Both the position numbers and the translations under genes were made by a program. This document shows positions 1 through 7,896 of a stretch of 25,024 nt of DNA, in pieces. The stretch lies in contig JADDPR010000523.1 in NCBI GenBank assembly GCA_016781775.1, positions 1-25,024 of the forward strand, written 5' to 3'. Below the pieces are notes generated by a model. It saw nothing but the letters and a program-made list of their open reading frames with translations. It was not told the origin of the DNA and searched no databases. Numbering within the stretch: the stretch's first letter is position 1; every line of letters begins with the position of its first letter. Source of the stretch: Rubrobacter sp. (GTDB lineage Bacteria > Actinomycetota > Rubrobacteria > Rubrobacterales > Rubrobacteraceae).

Positions 1-53
1 GCGAGGGGGGCCGCACGGTCGGGGCCGGCGTCGTCACCGAGATCGTGGAGTAG
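1..53 (+). CDS. tuf: Elongation factor Tu, C-terminal end only
   Basis: Partial gene, cut by the window start. Read from base 3, the last 16 codons give EGGRTVGAGVVTEIVE followed by TAG at 51-53. This is the highly conserved C-terminal strand of EF-Tu domain III (the family ends in EGGRTVGAGVV plus a short tail). EF-Tu delivers aminoacyl-tRNA to the ribosomal A site as a GTPase. Its position 7 bases before rpsJ is the classic str/S10 operon junction. Nothing more can be said because the rest lies upstream. Confidence 0.93.
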   Translation, partial: EGGRTVGAGVVTEIVE

Positions 54-60
54 GAAGAAT

Positions 61-372
61 ATGGCCGTATCCAAGATAAGGATAAAGCTGAAAGCCTATG
101 ACCACGAGGTCATAGACAAGACGGCGAAGTCCATTGTGGAGACGGCGGAGCGGACCGGGGCCTTTGTTTTCGGCCCCGTCCCTCTGCCCACGAAGAACAG
201 CCGGTACACGGTGATCCGGGGTCCCTTCAAGCACAAGGACGCCCGCGAGCACTTCCAGCTGAACACGCACAAGCGACTGATAGACATCCAGCAGCCCACC
301 CCGAGGACGGTCGACTCGCTCCAGCGGCTAGACCTCCCGGCGGGCGTCAACATCGAGATTAAGGCAACCTAA
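61..372 (+). CDS. rpsJ: 30S ribosomal protein S10
   Basis: Small-subunit head protein; in other bacteria it also acts as NusE with NusB in antitermination. The 103-residue product opens KIRIKLKAYDHEVID and contains GPVPLPTK, FKHKDAREHFQ and THKRLIDI, all S10 signatures, at normal family length. ATG at 61 follows a purine-rich stretch (gtaggaagaat). It is the first gene of the S10 cluster, 7 bases after tuf, so it may be partly transcribed from the str operon. No S10-type leader can fit in that gap. Confidence 0.98.
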   Translation: MAVSKIRIKLKAYDHEVIDKTAKSIVETAERTGAFVFGPVPLPTKNSRYTVIRGPFKHKDAREHFQLNTHKRLIDIQQPTPRTVDSLQRLDLPAGVNIEIKAT

Positions 373-376
373 GGTT

Positions 377-994
377 ATGGCGACGGCAGTATTCGGGCGC
401 AAGAAGCACATGACCCAGGCCTTCCAGGACGACGGCACGCTCGTGAGCGTGACGATCATCGAGGTCGAGCCGAACTTCGTCACCGCCGTGCGAACGGCGC
501 AAGACGACGGCTACGACGCGGTCCAGGTAGGCTTCGGGGTCGTGCCGACGCGCAAGGTGAACAAGCCCCACGCGGGCGAGTTCGAGAAGCACGAGGTTCC
601 GCCGAGGAGGCACATAAAGGAGCTTCGCGGCGTCTCGGGCGAGGTGGGTAGCACCATCGGCGTCGACGTCTTCGGCGAGGGCGACAAGGTGCATGTGACC
701 GCGGTCTCCAAGGGCAAGGGCTTTCAGGGGACCGTCAAGCGCCACGGCTTCGGCCGTGGGCCGGTGAGCCACGGCTCGCACAACGTTCGGGCTCCGGGCT
801 CGGTCGGCGCTTCGGCGGACCCTTCGAGGATCTTCCCGGGGAAGCGCATGCCGGGGCAGATGGGCAACAGCGGCGTGACGGTCAAGAACCTCCGGGTCGT
901 GGCCGTCGACGCCGACAAGAACGAGCTCTGGGTGCGCGGCGGGGTGCCGGGCGGCAAGGGCTCGGTCGTCAAAATTCGGAAGGCGGGTGAGTAG
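377..994 (+). CDS. rplC: 50S ribosomal protein L3
   Basis: Early-assembling 23S rRNA-binding protein whose central loop reaches toward the peptidyl transferase centre. The 205-residue product starts MATAVFGRKKHMTQAF, like the family start (GRKxGMTQ). It has the conserved central part with GKGFQGTVKRHGF and the SVGASADPSRIFPGKRMPGQMG loop, then a basic C-terminus. Length is normal. The ATG lies 4 bases after the rpsJ stop, with AAGG just upstream inside the end of rpsJ, which suggests coupled translation. Confidence 0.98.
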   Translation: MATAVFGRKKHMTQAFQDDGTLVSVTIIEVEPNFVTAVRTAQDDGYDAVQVGFGVVPTRKVNKPHAGEFEKHEVPPRRHIKELRGVSGEVGSTIGVDVFGEGDKVHVTAVSKGKGFQGTVKRHGFGRGPVSHGSHNVRAPGSVGASADPSRIFPGKRMPGQMGNSGVTVKNLRVVAVDADKNELWVRGGVPGGKGSVVKIRKAGE

Positions 995-995
995 G

Positions 996-1640
996 ATGGC
1001 GAAAGCGAACCTGTTCGACGCCGGTAGCGGCCAGAGCTCCGAGCTGGACCTGACGGGACCGTTCTTCGAGACGGAGCCCAAGGAGCACGTCATACACCGT
1101 GCGGTGGTCGCCGAGCTCGATGCCCGGCGCCGCTTCACGGCCTCGACGAAGGGCCGCAGCGAGGTCCAGGGCTCCGGGCGTAAGCTGTACCGCCAGAAGG
1201 GGACCGGCCGTGCGCGCGTGGGCGACGCCAAGCCGCACAACCGCGTCGGTGGCGGTACCTGGGGCGGCCCGACACCGAAGAGCGGCTACGGCGCCCATAA
1301 GAGGATCAACCGCAAGGAGGCCCGGGCGGCTTTTCTGGGCGCCCTCTCCGCGAAGGCTGCGGACGGTGAGCTCTACGTGCTCGACGCCCTCAACCTCGAG
1401 CGGCCTTCTACCAAGGAGGCCCGCGGGATCTTCGAGCGGATGGGGCTTCAGGGTCCGGTCCTCGTCGTGGTGACGGAGGAAGACGAGCACGCTGAGCTCT
1501 CGTTCCGCAACCTGCCGAAGGTTACGGTCGTGCGGCCCTTCGGGTATGGGGTCTACGAGCTTTTGAGGGCGCGAGAGGTCGTGTACTCGCGGACGGCCTA
1601 CGAGCGGCTGACGCGCGAGCGCGAGGAGGTCCAGGCTTAA
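996..1640 (+). CDS. rplD: 50S ribosomal protein L4
   Basis: 23S rRNA-binding protein with an extended loop lining the exit tunnel. I place the start at ATG 996, right after the rplC stop (992-994). A GTG at 987 in the same frame would add three residues and overlap rplC. The 214-residue product contains GSGRKLYRQKGTGRARVGD, the basic tunnel loop, then GGGTWGGPTPKSGYG and a globular C-terminal part. In enterobacteria L4 also represses the S10 operon, but no matching leader is visible here. Confidence 0.97.
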   Translation: MAKANLFDAGSGQSSELDLTGPFFETEPKEHVIHRAVVAELDARRRFTASTKGRSEVQGSGRKLYRQKGTGRARVGDAKPHNRVGGGTWGGPTPKSGYGAHKRINRKEARAAFLGALSAKAADGELYVLDALNLERPSTKEARGIFERMGLQGPVLVVVTEEDEHAELSFRNLPKVTVVRPFGYGVYELLRAREVVYSRTAYERLTREREEVQA

Positions 1641-1927
1641 TGGATCCGCACCAGGTAATCATCCGTCCGGTCATCTCGGAGAAGAGCTACAACCTCATCG
1701 AGACCGAGGGGCAGTACACCTTCCAGGTCGACCGGCGGGCGAACAAGAACCAGATCAAGCAGGCGGTAGAGCAGGCGTTCGACGTGAAGGTCCACAAGGT
1801 CAACACGGCGAACATGAAGAGCAAGCCGAAGCGCCAGGGCCTGACGCGGGGTCGCACCGCGAACTGGAAGAAGGCCGTGGTTCGCCTGCAGCCAGGCGAG
1901 CGCATAGAGCTGTTCGAGGGGGTCTAG
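1640..1927 (+). CDS. rplW: 50S ribosomal protein L23
   Basis: Protein at the tunnel exit that docks trigger factor and SRP. The 95-residue product has PVISEKSYNLIE, then YTFQVDRRANKNQIKQAVEQAFDV (the family's anchoring motif), and ends with a basic strand. Length is normal. The ATG shares one base with the rplD stop (TAATG), so re-initiation is likely. Confidence 0.98.
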   Translation: MDPHQVIIRPVISEKSYNLIETEGQYTFQVDRRANKNQIKQAVEQAFDVKVHKVNTANMKSKPKRQGLTRGRTANWKKAVVRLQPGERIELFEGV

Positions 1928-1931
1928 AAGC

Positions 1932-2771
1932 GTGCCAGCGAGACGTTACAATCCGACGAGCGCGGGCCGCAGGAATTCCTCGGTCCTTACGCGCGACTCG
2001 GTCACCAGGGAGAAGCCGGAGAAGAGCCTCGTAAAGAAGCTCCACAAGACGGGTGGGCGGAACAACAAGGGCCGCATCACCACCCGTCACATCGGTGGGG
2101 GTCACAAGAGGCGTTACCGGCTCATAGATTTCAAGCGCAACAAGGACGGGGTCCCCGCTACGGTCGCGGCGGTCGAGTACGACCCGAACCGCTCCGCGAA
2201 CATCGCGCTCCTGCACTACCACGATGGCGAGAAGCGCTACATCCTCGCGCCTCGTAACCTGACGGTCGGGAGCATCGTGATGAGCGGCCCGGACGCCGAC
2301 GTGGACGTGGGCAACGCGCTGCCGCTGAACCGCATACCGGTAGGTACCGTGATCCACAACGTCGAGCTCGAGCCGGGGCGCGGCGCGCAGATGGCGCGTA
2401 GCGCGGGCACGAGCGCCCAGCTTACGGCGCGCGAGGGTGCGTACGTGACCTTGCGGCTTCCCTCTGGGGAGCGGCGCAGGGTTCGCTCCGAGTGCCGGGC
2501 GACGGTCGGTGTGGTCGGGAACCAGTCGCACCAGAACGTGCGCTGGGGCAAGGCCGGACGCAAGCGTCACCTCGGCATCAGGCCGACGGTGCGCGGTACG
2601 GTCATGAACCCGGTCGACCACCCGCACGGCGGTGGCGAGGGCAAGTCGACGCCAGGCAGGGCGCCGGTGAGCCCGACGGGCAAGCTCGCGCAGGGCTCGC
2701 CCACCAGGAAGAAGCACAAGCAGTCGGATGCGTTGATCGTCCGGAGGCGTCGTAAGGGAAGGAGGCGCTAG
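1932..2771 (+). CDS. rplB: 50S ribosomal protein L2
   Basis: Highly conserved 23S rRNA-binding protein needed for subunit association and peptidyl transferase function. The 279-residue product begins at GTG 1932 and reads PARRYNPTSAGRR. It has the RNA-binding OB/SH3-like core (GGGHKRRYRLIDFKRNKDG) and the C-terminal NPVDHPHGGGEGK segment with the conserved His, and ends in RRRRKGRRR. Length is standard. It lies 4 bases after rplW. Confidence 0.98.
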   Translation: MPARRYNPTSAGRRNSSVLTRDSVTREKPEKSLVKKLHKTGGRNNKGRITTRHIGGGHKRRYRLIDFKRNKDGVPATVAAVEYDPNRSANIALLHYHDGEKRYILAPRNLTVGSIVMSGPDADVDVGNALPLNRIPVGTVIHNVELEPGRGAQMARSAGTSAQLTAREGAYVTLRLPSGERRRVRSECRATVGVVGNQSHQNVRWGKAGRKRHLGIRPTVRGTVMNPVDHPHGGGEGKSTPGRAPVSPTGKLAQGSPTRKKHKQSDALIVRRRRKGRRR

Positions 2772-2774
2772 TCG

Positions 2775-3056
2775 ATGACGAGATCGTCGAAGAAGGCGCC
2801 GTTCGTGGAGGAGCGCTTGATGGAGCGCATCCTCCGCATGAACGAGAACAACGAGCGGCGGATGCTCAAGACGTGGAGCCGGGCGAGCGTGATCTACCCG
2901 GAGTTTGTCGGACACACCGTCGCCGTGCACGATGGGCGCAAGCACGTCCCCGTGTTCTGCACGGAGAGCATGGTCGGCCACAGGCTCGGCGAGTTCGCCC
3001 CGACGCGGACGTTCCGGACGCACGTCAAGAGCGACCGGACCGCGAGGAGGCGATAG
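2775..3056 (+). CDS. rpsS: 30S ribosomal protein S19
   Basis: Small-subunit head protein that works with S13 near the A-site finger. The 93-residue product starts MTRSSKKAPFVEERL (family: SxKKGPFVD) and contains the diagnostic TWSRASVIYPEFVGHTVAVHDGRKHVPV and MVGHRLGEFAPTRTF. The glycine of KKGPF is alanine here, a mild change. The ATG is 3 bases after rplB. C-terminal residues are basic (HVKSDRTARRR). Confidence 0.98.
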   Translation: MTRSSKKAPFVEERLMERILRMNENNERRMLKTWSRASVIYPEFVGHTVAVHDGRKHVPVFCTESMVGHRLGEFAPTRTFRTHVKSDRTARRR

Positions 3057-3057
3057 G

Positions 3058-3429
3058 GTGAAGGCCGTAGCCAAGTTCGTGAGGATCGCGCCGCGCAAGG
3101 CGCGCCTCGTGGCGGACGAGATCCGGGGAAAAAGCTACCCGGAGGCTCGGGCCACCCTCATGTACACGAACAAGCGGGCCGCCCAGATTGTCGGCGACGT
3201 CGTAAAGAGCGCCGCCGCCAACGCGGAGCACAACTCCGATGCGGACCCGGACGAGCTCGTGGTCAGGACCATCAAGGTAGACGAGGGCCCGACCATCAAG
3301 CGCTACCGTCCGCGCGCCATGGGCCGGGCGACCATGATCCGCAAGCGGACCAGCCACATCACCGTGGAGCTGGAAGCTCCCGTGGGCGCGGTCGTTGCGG
3401 TAGACACGCCCGAAGGCGAGGAGGAGTAG
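3058..3429 (+). CDS. rplV: 50S ribosomal protein L22
   Basis: Tunnel protein whose beta-hairpin meets L4; hairpin changes cause macrolide resistance in other species. Starting at GTG 3058, one base after the rpsS stop, it encodes 123 residues: KAVAKFVRIAPRKARLVADEIRG, AAQIVGDVVKSAAANAEHN, then the hairpin region RYRPRAMGRATMIRKRTSHITVEL. A longer in-frame start upstream would lie inside rpsS and is not needed. The C-terminus has a short acidic tail (DTPEGEEE). Confidence 0.97.
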   Translation: MKAVAKFVRIAPRKARLVADEIRGKSYPEARATLMYTNKRAAQIVGDVVKSAAANAEHNSDADPDELVVRTIKVDEGPTIKRYRPRAMGRATMIRKRTSHITVELEAPVGAVVAVDTPEGEEE

Positions 3430-3430
3430 T

Positions 3431-4096
3431 TTGGGTCAGAAAATACATCCGGAGGGCTTCAGGCTCGGGGTCAAGCGCAAGGGCGAGAAGGTCGACTTCA
3501 AGAGCAGCTGGTACTCCGACCGCGACTTCGCCGATCTGCTCGGCGAAGACCTGAAGGTCCGCGATCATATCGAGAAGAAGCTCAGGCGCGCGGGGATCGC
3601 GAACATCACGATCCGCAAGGCCGCCGAGCAGGGCGAGGTCGCCGTGGACATCTACACGGCCCGACCCGGCATCGTGATCGGCAAGGGTGGTAGCGAGGTG
3701 GACGCGCTCCGCAACGAGCTTCAGAACCTGACCAAGAAGAAGGTTCAGGTCAACGTGCGCGAGGTCTCGCGCCCCGAGCTCAACGCGCAGCTTGTCGCCG
3801 AGTCCATCGCCGAGCAGCTCGAGGGTCGTGCGGCCTTTCGCCGGACGATGAAGCGGGCGCTCACGAGCGCGATGCGCTCCGGGGCCGAGGGCTGCCGGAT
3901 CCGCTGCGGTGGTCGCCTGGGCGGTATCGAGATGAGCCGCGAAGAGACCATCTCCGACGGTCGGGTACCGCTGCACACGCTCGACGCGGACATAGAGTAC
4001 GGGTTCAAGGAGGCCAAGACCCAGATGGGGCAGATCGGGGTAAAGGTCTGGATCAACCATGGGGTCCACGAGGACGAGCTTGGGGGAGGTCGGTAA
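3431..4096 (+). CDS. rpsC: 30S ribosomal protein S3
   Basis: Head protein at the mRNA entry channel. The start is TTG at 3431, because the family N-terminus (M)GQKIHPEGFRLGV follows at once. The 221-residue product has the KH RNA-binding domain (about residues 40-110, including PGIVIGKGGSEVDALR) and the C-terminal domain with GAEGCRIRCGGRLGGIEMSR and the basic helicase-face region. Length is typical for Gram-positives. One base separates it from rplV. Confidence 0.97.
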   Translation: MGQKIHPEGFRLGVKRKGEKVDFKSSWYSDRDFADLLGEDLKVRDHIEKKLRRAGIANITIRKAAEQGEVAVDIYTARPGIVIGKGGSEVDALRNELQNLTKKKVQVNVREVSRPELNAQLVAESIAEQLEGRAAFRRTMKRALTSAMRSGAEGCRIRCGGRLGGIEMSREETISDGRVPLHTLDADIEYGFKEAKTQMGQIGVKVWINHGVHEDELGGGR

Positions 4097-4099
4097 GCG

Positions 4100-4515
<416 letters not shown>

Positions 4516-4516
<1 letters not shown>

Positions 4517-4713
4517 TGAAGGTCGCCGAGGTGCGGGAGCTCGGGGTCGAGGAGCTCGAGCGCCGCGTCGCCGAGACGCGGCGGGAGCTCTTCAACCTGC
4601 GCTTCCAGCACGCGACAGGGCAGTTGGAGAACACGGGACAGCTCAGGGAGGTCAAGCGGAACATCGCCCGCCTCCTCACCGTCCTGAACAAGAAGCAGCG
4701 GGAGAACGCATAG
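4516..4713 (+). CDS. rpmC: 50S ribosomal protein L29
   Basis: Small two-helix protein near the tunnel exit that contacts L23. GTG at 4516 overlaps the rplP stop by one base (TAGTG). The 65-residue product is an antiparallel coiled coil. It carries the L29 signature LRFQHATGQLENTGQLREVKRNIARLLTVL near residues 26-57 and ends in a basic tail. Translation is probably coupled to rplP. Confidence 0.97.
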
Positions 4714-5132
4714 TGACGGAAGAAAGGGAGAACCAGCAGGAGGCGGGGCAGACGACGGAGCCCGTCGTCGACGACGTCCCCGCCGGCGCCGGCGAGACCG
4801 TAGAAGCGGGCCTCGATACCGGATCGGCAAAGGGACCTGCGCTGGACCAGGACGAGGGCCCCATACAGGACCCGCAGTCCGGCCGTCCGTCGCGCAAGGA
4901 GCGGGTCGGCCTGGTGGTGGGCGACAAGGCCCAGAAGACCGTGACCGTCTCCGTGGAGACGCTCGTCAGGCACCCGAAGTACAAGAAGCGCATCAGGCGC
5001 TCCAAGAAGTTCATGGTGCACGACGAGGAGAACTCGGCGCGCGAGGGGGACACGGTCAGGATCATCGAGACGAGGCCGCTCTCGGCGAAGAAGCGGTGGC
5101 GGCTCGCGAACATCATCTCGAGGGCCGAGTAG
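4713..5132 (+). CDS. rpsQ: 30S ribosomal protein S17 with acidic N-terminal extension
   Basis: Primary 16S rRNA-binding protein of the body. The S17 core occupies roughly residues 59-139: KERVGLVVGDKAQKTVTVSVE, HPKYKKRIRRSKKF, and GDTVRIIETRPLSAKKRW. The protein has 139 residues, while S17 is usually 80-90. The extra first ~58 residues are hydrophilic and acidic (about 14 Asp/Glu against 3 Lys/Arg). GTG 4713, sharing one base with the rpmC stop, is the only ATG/GTG/TTG that can supply the core: the next in-frame one falls inside the first core strand. So the extension is read directly from the sequence; its role is unknown. Confidence 0.95.
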   Translation: MTEERENQQEAGQTTEPVVDDVPAGAGETVEAGLDTGSAKGPALDQDEGPIQDPQSGRPSRKERVGLVVGDKAQKTVTVSVETLVRHPKYKKRIRRSKKFMVHDEENSAREGDTVRIIETRPLSAKKRWRLANIISRAE

Positions 5133-5500
5133 TGATCCAGAACGAGACCAGACTACGGGTCGCCGACAACTCGGGGGCGAGGCAGATCCTCACCATCCGG
5201 GTCATGGGCGGCAGCCGGCGGAGGTTTGCCGGCATCGGAGACGTGATCGTCGCGACCGTCAAGGAGGCGACGCCGGGCGGCACCGTCAAGAAGGGCGAGG
5301 TCGTCAAGGCGGTCGTGGTAAGGACGAAGAAAGAGACGCGGAGGGACGACGGGTCCTACATCCGGTTCGGCGAGAACGCCGGCGTGATCATCAACAACGA
5401 TGGCGCGCCGCGCGGGACCCGAATCTTCGGGCCGGTCGCCCGCGAGCTCAGGGACAAGGGCTACACGAGGATAATCTCGCTCGCCCCGGAGGTTCTGTAA
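5132..5500 (+). CDS. rplN: 50S ribosomal protein L14
   Basis: Subunit-interface protein contacting 16S rRNA helix 14, the target of silencing factor RsfS. The 122-residue product begins MIQNETRLRVADNSGARQ and contains GDVIVATVKEATPGG, VVVRTKKETRRDDGSYIRFGENAGVIIN and GTRIFGPVARELRDKGYTRIISLAPEVL. Length is exactly typical. GTG 5132 overlaps the rpsQ stop by one base. Confidence 0.98.
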   Translation: MIQNETRLRVADNSGARQILTIRVMGGSRRRFAGIGDVIVATVKEATPGGTVKKGEVVKAVVVRTKKETRRDDGSYIRFGENAGVIINNDGAPRGTRIFGPVARELRDKGYTRIISLAPEVL

Positions 5501-5503
5501 ACC

Positions 5504-5815
5504 ATGGGTCTCAAGATAAAGCGCGGGGACACCGTGATGGTGATCTCCGGCAAGGAGAAGGGCAAGCGCGGCGAGGTCGAGCGGGTCATCCCGAAGAAGA
5601 ACCGGGTGGTCGTCGGCGGTGTCAACGTGAGGACGCGCCACGCGCGGCCGAGCCAGCAGAACCAGGAGGGGATGTTCACGTTCGAGGCCCCGATCGACGC
5701 CTCTAACGTGATGCTCGTCGACGGGGACGGCAACCCCACGCGGGTCGGCTACCGCTTCGACGAGGCTGGGAAGAAGATCCGGGTGAGCAAGAAGTCCGGG
5801 AAGGATATCGACTAG
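5504..5815 (+). CDS. rplX: 50S ribosomal protein L24
   Basis: Assembly initiator that binds the 5' domain of 23S rRNA. The 103-residue product has the KOW motif near the N-terminus (KRGDTVMVISGKEKGKRGEVERV), then VGGVNVRTRHARPSQQNQ and a C-terminal strand region with SNVMLVDGDGNPTRVGYRF. Length is normal. It starts 4 bases after rplN and its stop abuts the rplE ATG. Confidence 0.98.
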   Translation: MGLKIKRGDTVMVISGKEKGKRGEVERVIPKKNRVVVGGVNVRTRHARPSQQNQEGMFTFEAPIDASNVMLVDGDGNPTRVGYRFDEAGKKIRVSKKSGKDID

Positions 5816-6358
5816 ATGGCCAGGATGAAGGACAGGTACCGGGAAGAAGTCGCCCCGGCGCTGAAGGAAAGGTTCAACATCCAGAACCCGATGCGCATCC
5901 CGAAGATCGAGAAGGTCGTCGTCAACATGGGCGTCGGCGAGGCCGTGGCGAACAGCCGGGCCATGGACGGGGCGATGGAGGATCTTGCCAAGATCACCGG
6001 CCAGAAGCCGCAGCTCAGGCGTGCCCGCAAGAGCATCGCCGGGTTCAAGATCCGCGAGGGGATGCCGGTCGGCGCGAGGGTCACCCTGCGCGGCGAGCGG
6101 ATGTGGGAGTTTCTCGACCGTCTCATCTCCATCGCGCTACCGCGCGTGAGGGACTTCCGGGGCGTGAGCCCGACGGGCTTCGACGGGCGCGGAAACTACG
6201 CGCTCGGCCTGAGGGAGCAGTTGATCTTCCCGGAGATCAGCTACGACGAGGTGGACGCCACGCGCGGCCTCGACGTCGCGGTCGTTACGACGGCGGAGAC
6301 CGACGATGAGGCACGGGAGCTCTTGAGGCTCCTCGGGATGCCGTTCCGGACGAGCTAG
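5816..6358 (+). CDS. rplE: 50S ribosomal protein L5
   Basis: 5S rRNA-binding protein of the central protuberance that also contacts P-site tRNA. The 180-residue product contains KIEKVVVNMGVGEAVANSRAMD, QKPQLRRARKSIAGFKIREGMPVGARVTLRG, MWEFLDRLI, and DFRGVSPTGFDGRGNYALGLREQLIFPEI, all strongly conserved. The ATG follows the rplX stop with no gap. Confidence 0.98.
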   Translation: MARMKDRYREEVAPALKERFNIQNPMRIPKIEKVVVNMGVGEAVANSRAMDGAMEDLAKITGQKPQLRRARKSIAGFKIREGMPVGARVTLRGERMWEFLDRLISIALPRVRDFRGVSPTGFDGRGNYALGLREQLIFPEISYDEVDATRGLDVAVVTTAETDDEARELLRLLGMPFRTS

Positions 6359-6370
6359 GAGTAGGACTAG

Positions 6371-6556
6371 ATGACCAGAAAAGCGTTGTTGGTCAAGCAG
6401 AAGAAGCAGCAGAAGTTCGAGGTCAGGGAGTACAACCGGTGCCAGCGGTGCGGACGGGCGCGCGGGTACTACCGGAAGTTCGGGCTGTGCAGGATCTGCT
6501 TGAGAGAGCTGGCGCACGAGGGCAAGATCCCGGGCGTCACGAAGGCAAGTTGGTAG
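6371..6556 (+). CDS. rpsZ: 30S ribosomal protein S14, short zinc-binding form (S14 type Z)
   Basis: Small-subunit head protein. At 61 residues this is the short zinc form. Two Cys pairs, CQRC (about residues 24-27) and CRIC (about 40-43), make the zinc ribbon; the C-terminus LAHEGKIPGVTKASW is diagnostic. The sequence suits an organism that keeps the zinc version in the main operon. A zinc-free long paralogue elsewhere in the genome cannot be judged from here. Spacing is 12 bases from rplE with GGAGTAGG upstream. Confidence 0.97.
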   Translation: MTRKALLVKQKKQQKFEVREYNRCQRCGRARGYYRKFGLCRICLRELAHEGKIPGVTKASW

Positions 6557-6566
6557 GGGTAGGAGA

Positions 6567-6965
6567 ATGAGCGTAAACGATCCCATAGCGGACTTCCTTA
6601 CCCGCATCAGGAACGCGCACATGGCCCGTCACGACTCGGTCGTGATGCCGCACTCGAAGATGAAGGCGGAGGTGGCCCGCATCCTCAAGGAGCAGGGCTA
6701 CGTGAGCGACGTCTCCGAGAAGGGCGCCGGCGCCGAGAAGAAGCTCGTCGTCGAGCTCAAGTACGGCCCGGACGGCCGCCGCGCGATCACGGGCCTCAGG
6801 CGCATGAGCCGCCCCGGCAGGCGCGTGTACCGCAAGCAGACGAACATCCCCCGCGTCCTCGACGGGCTCGGGGTGGCGATCCTCTCGACCTCGCGGGGGA
6901 TTCTCACCGACCACGAGGCCCGCAGGGCCGGCATCGGTGGCGAAGTCCTTTGCTTCGTCTACTAG
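6567..6965 (+). CDS. rpsH: 30S ribosomal protein S8
   Basis: Binds 16S helix 21; in E. coli it is the translational repressor of the spc operon. The 132-residue product begins MSVNDPIADFLTRIRNAHMARHDSVVMPHSKMK and ends with the hallmark SRPGRRVYRKQTNIPRVLDGLGVAILSTSRGILTDHEARRAGIGGEVLCFVY. A GGGGTAGGAG Shine-Dalgarno stretch precedes ATG 6567. I see no obvious S8-type operator near rplE in this window. Confidence 0.98.
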   Translation: MSVNDPIADFLTRIRNAHMARHDSVVMPHSKMKAEVARILKEQGYVSDVSEKGAGAEKKLVVELKYGPDGRRAITGLRRMSRPGRRVYRKQTNIPRVLDGLGVAILSTSRGILTDHEARRAGIGGEVLCFVY

Positions 6966-6970
6966 GAGGT
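6964..6970 (+). promoter_or_regulatory. Strong Shine-Dalgarno site of rplF
   Basis: AGGAGGT lies 8 bases before the GTG at 6979 and overlaps the rpsH stop codon. It supports GTG 6979 as the rplF start, since the conserved L6 N-terminus SRIGRAPV follows directly. Confidence 0.8.
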
Positions 6971-6978
6971 GACGACTA

Positions 6979-7512
6979 GTGTCTAGAATCGGCAGGGCGC
7001 CGGTAACGGTGCCGAACGGCGTAGACGTAAACCTCTCGGACCGGGCGATCAACGTCCGGGGACCGAAGGGCGAGATCGTGGTGCCCGTCGGCCGCGGCGT
7101 GACGGTGCGCCAGGAAGACGGCAGCCTCATGGTGGACCGCCAGTCCGACTCCCCGGATCACCGGGCGATGCACGGGCTGACGCGGAGCCTCCTCCAGAAC
7201 GCCGTGACGGGCGTGACGGACGGGTTCACCAGGACGCTTCAGATCCAGGGCGTCGGTTACAGGGGGGCGCTGCAGGGGCGGGACATAAACCTGCAGGTCG
7301 GCTACTCCCACCCGGTAGTTGTGAGCCCGCGCGAGGGTATAGACTTCGAGATGCCCAACCCGACGACGATCGTGGTGCGCGGCATAGACAAACAGCGGGT
7401 GGGCCAGCAGGCGGCGGAGATCCGTAAGGTCCGCCCGCCGGAGCCCTACAAGGGCAAGGGCATCCGTTACAGCGACGAGCAGGTCCGGCGCAAGGTCGGC
7501 AAGGCCGGATAA
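6979..7512 (+). CDS. rplF: 50S ribosomal protein L6
   Basis: Large-subunit protein near the sarcin-ricin loop and the factor-binding site. The 177-residue product starts from GTG with SRIGRAPVTVPNGVDV. It has two related L6 folds (about 1-80 and 85-175) and the C-terminal signature PPEPYKGKGIRYSDEQVRRKVGKAG. Length is normal. A strong Shine-Dalgarno site precedes it. Confidence 0.98.
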   Translation: MSRIGRAPVTVPNGVDVNLSDRAINVRGPKGEIVVPVGRGVTVRQEDGSLMVDRQSDSPDHRAMHGLTRSLLQNAVTGVTDGFTRTLQIQGVGYRGALQGRDINLQVGYSHPVVVSPREGIDFEMPNPTTIVVRGIDKQRVGQQAAEIRKVRPPEPYKGKGIRYSDEQVRRKVGKAG

Positions 7513-7529
7513 GGGGAGCATAGAGAGAT

Positions 7530-7883
7530 ATGGCGGTTACGGAGGCCAAGAGGGCCCAGAAGAACAGGCGCCGGGCACGTATACGGCGCAAGATTACCGG
7601 CACGGCGGAGCGCCCACGGCTCTCCGTCTACCGGTCGAACATCCACATCTACGCCCAGCTTATCGACGATGGGGATGCTCGGACGCTCGCGGCGGCCGAT
7701 TCTCGCGAGGTCGAGGGGGCCGAGAACCGCAAGGACGCGGCCCGCAGGGTCGGAGAGCTTATCGCCCAGCGGGCTTCCGAAGCGGGGATAGACAACGCGG
7801 TCTTCGATCGCGGTGGAAACAAATATCACGGCCGCGTCGCGTCGCTCGCTGAGGGCGCGCGCGAAAACGGCCTGAAGGTTTAG
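7530..7883 (+). CDS. rplR: 50S ribosomal protein L18
   Basis: 5S rRNA-binding protein of the central protuberance. The 117-residue product has the basic N-terminal tail (KRAQKNRRRARIRRKI), RPRLSVYRSNIHIYAQLIDD, and VGELIAQRASEAGIDNAVFDRGGNKYHGRVASLAEGARENGLKV, matching the family throughout. Length is normal. It lies 17 bases after rplF with a GGGGAG stretch upstream. Confidence 0.97.
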   Translation: MAVTEAKRAQKNRRRARIRRKITGTAERPRLSVYRSNIHIYAQLIDDGDARTLAAADSREVEGAENRKDAARRVGELIAQRASEAGIDNAVFDRGGNKYHGRVASLAEGARENGLKV

Positions 7884-7888
7884 GAGGA
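7882..7888 (+). promoter_or_regulatory. Shine-Dalgarno site of rpsE
   Basis: AGGAGGA begins inside the rplR stop codon and sits 8 bases before TTG 7897. With no other in-frame start before the S5 core, it fixes the unusual TTG start and therefore the reality of the Gly/Arg-rich extension. Confidence 0.8.
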
Positions 7889-7896
7889 CATTAGTT

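Noticed and set aside
1800..3098. Long - strand open frame opposite rplW, rplB and rpsS
   Set aside because: Shadow of three conserved ribosomal genes; Arg/Pro/Ala-rich composition and no domain or ribosome-binding site of its own.
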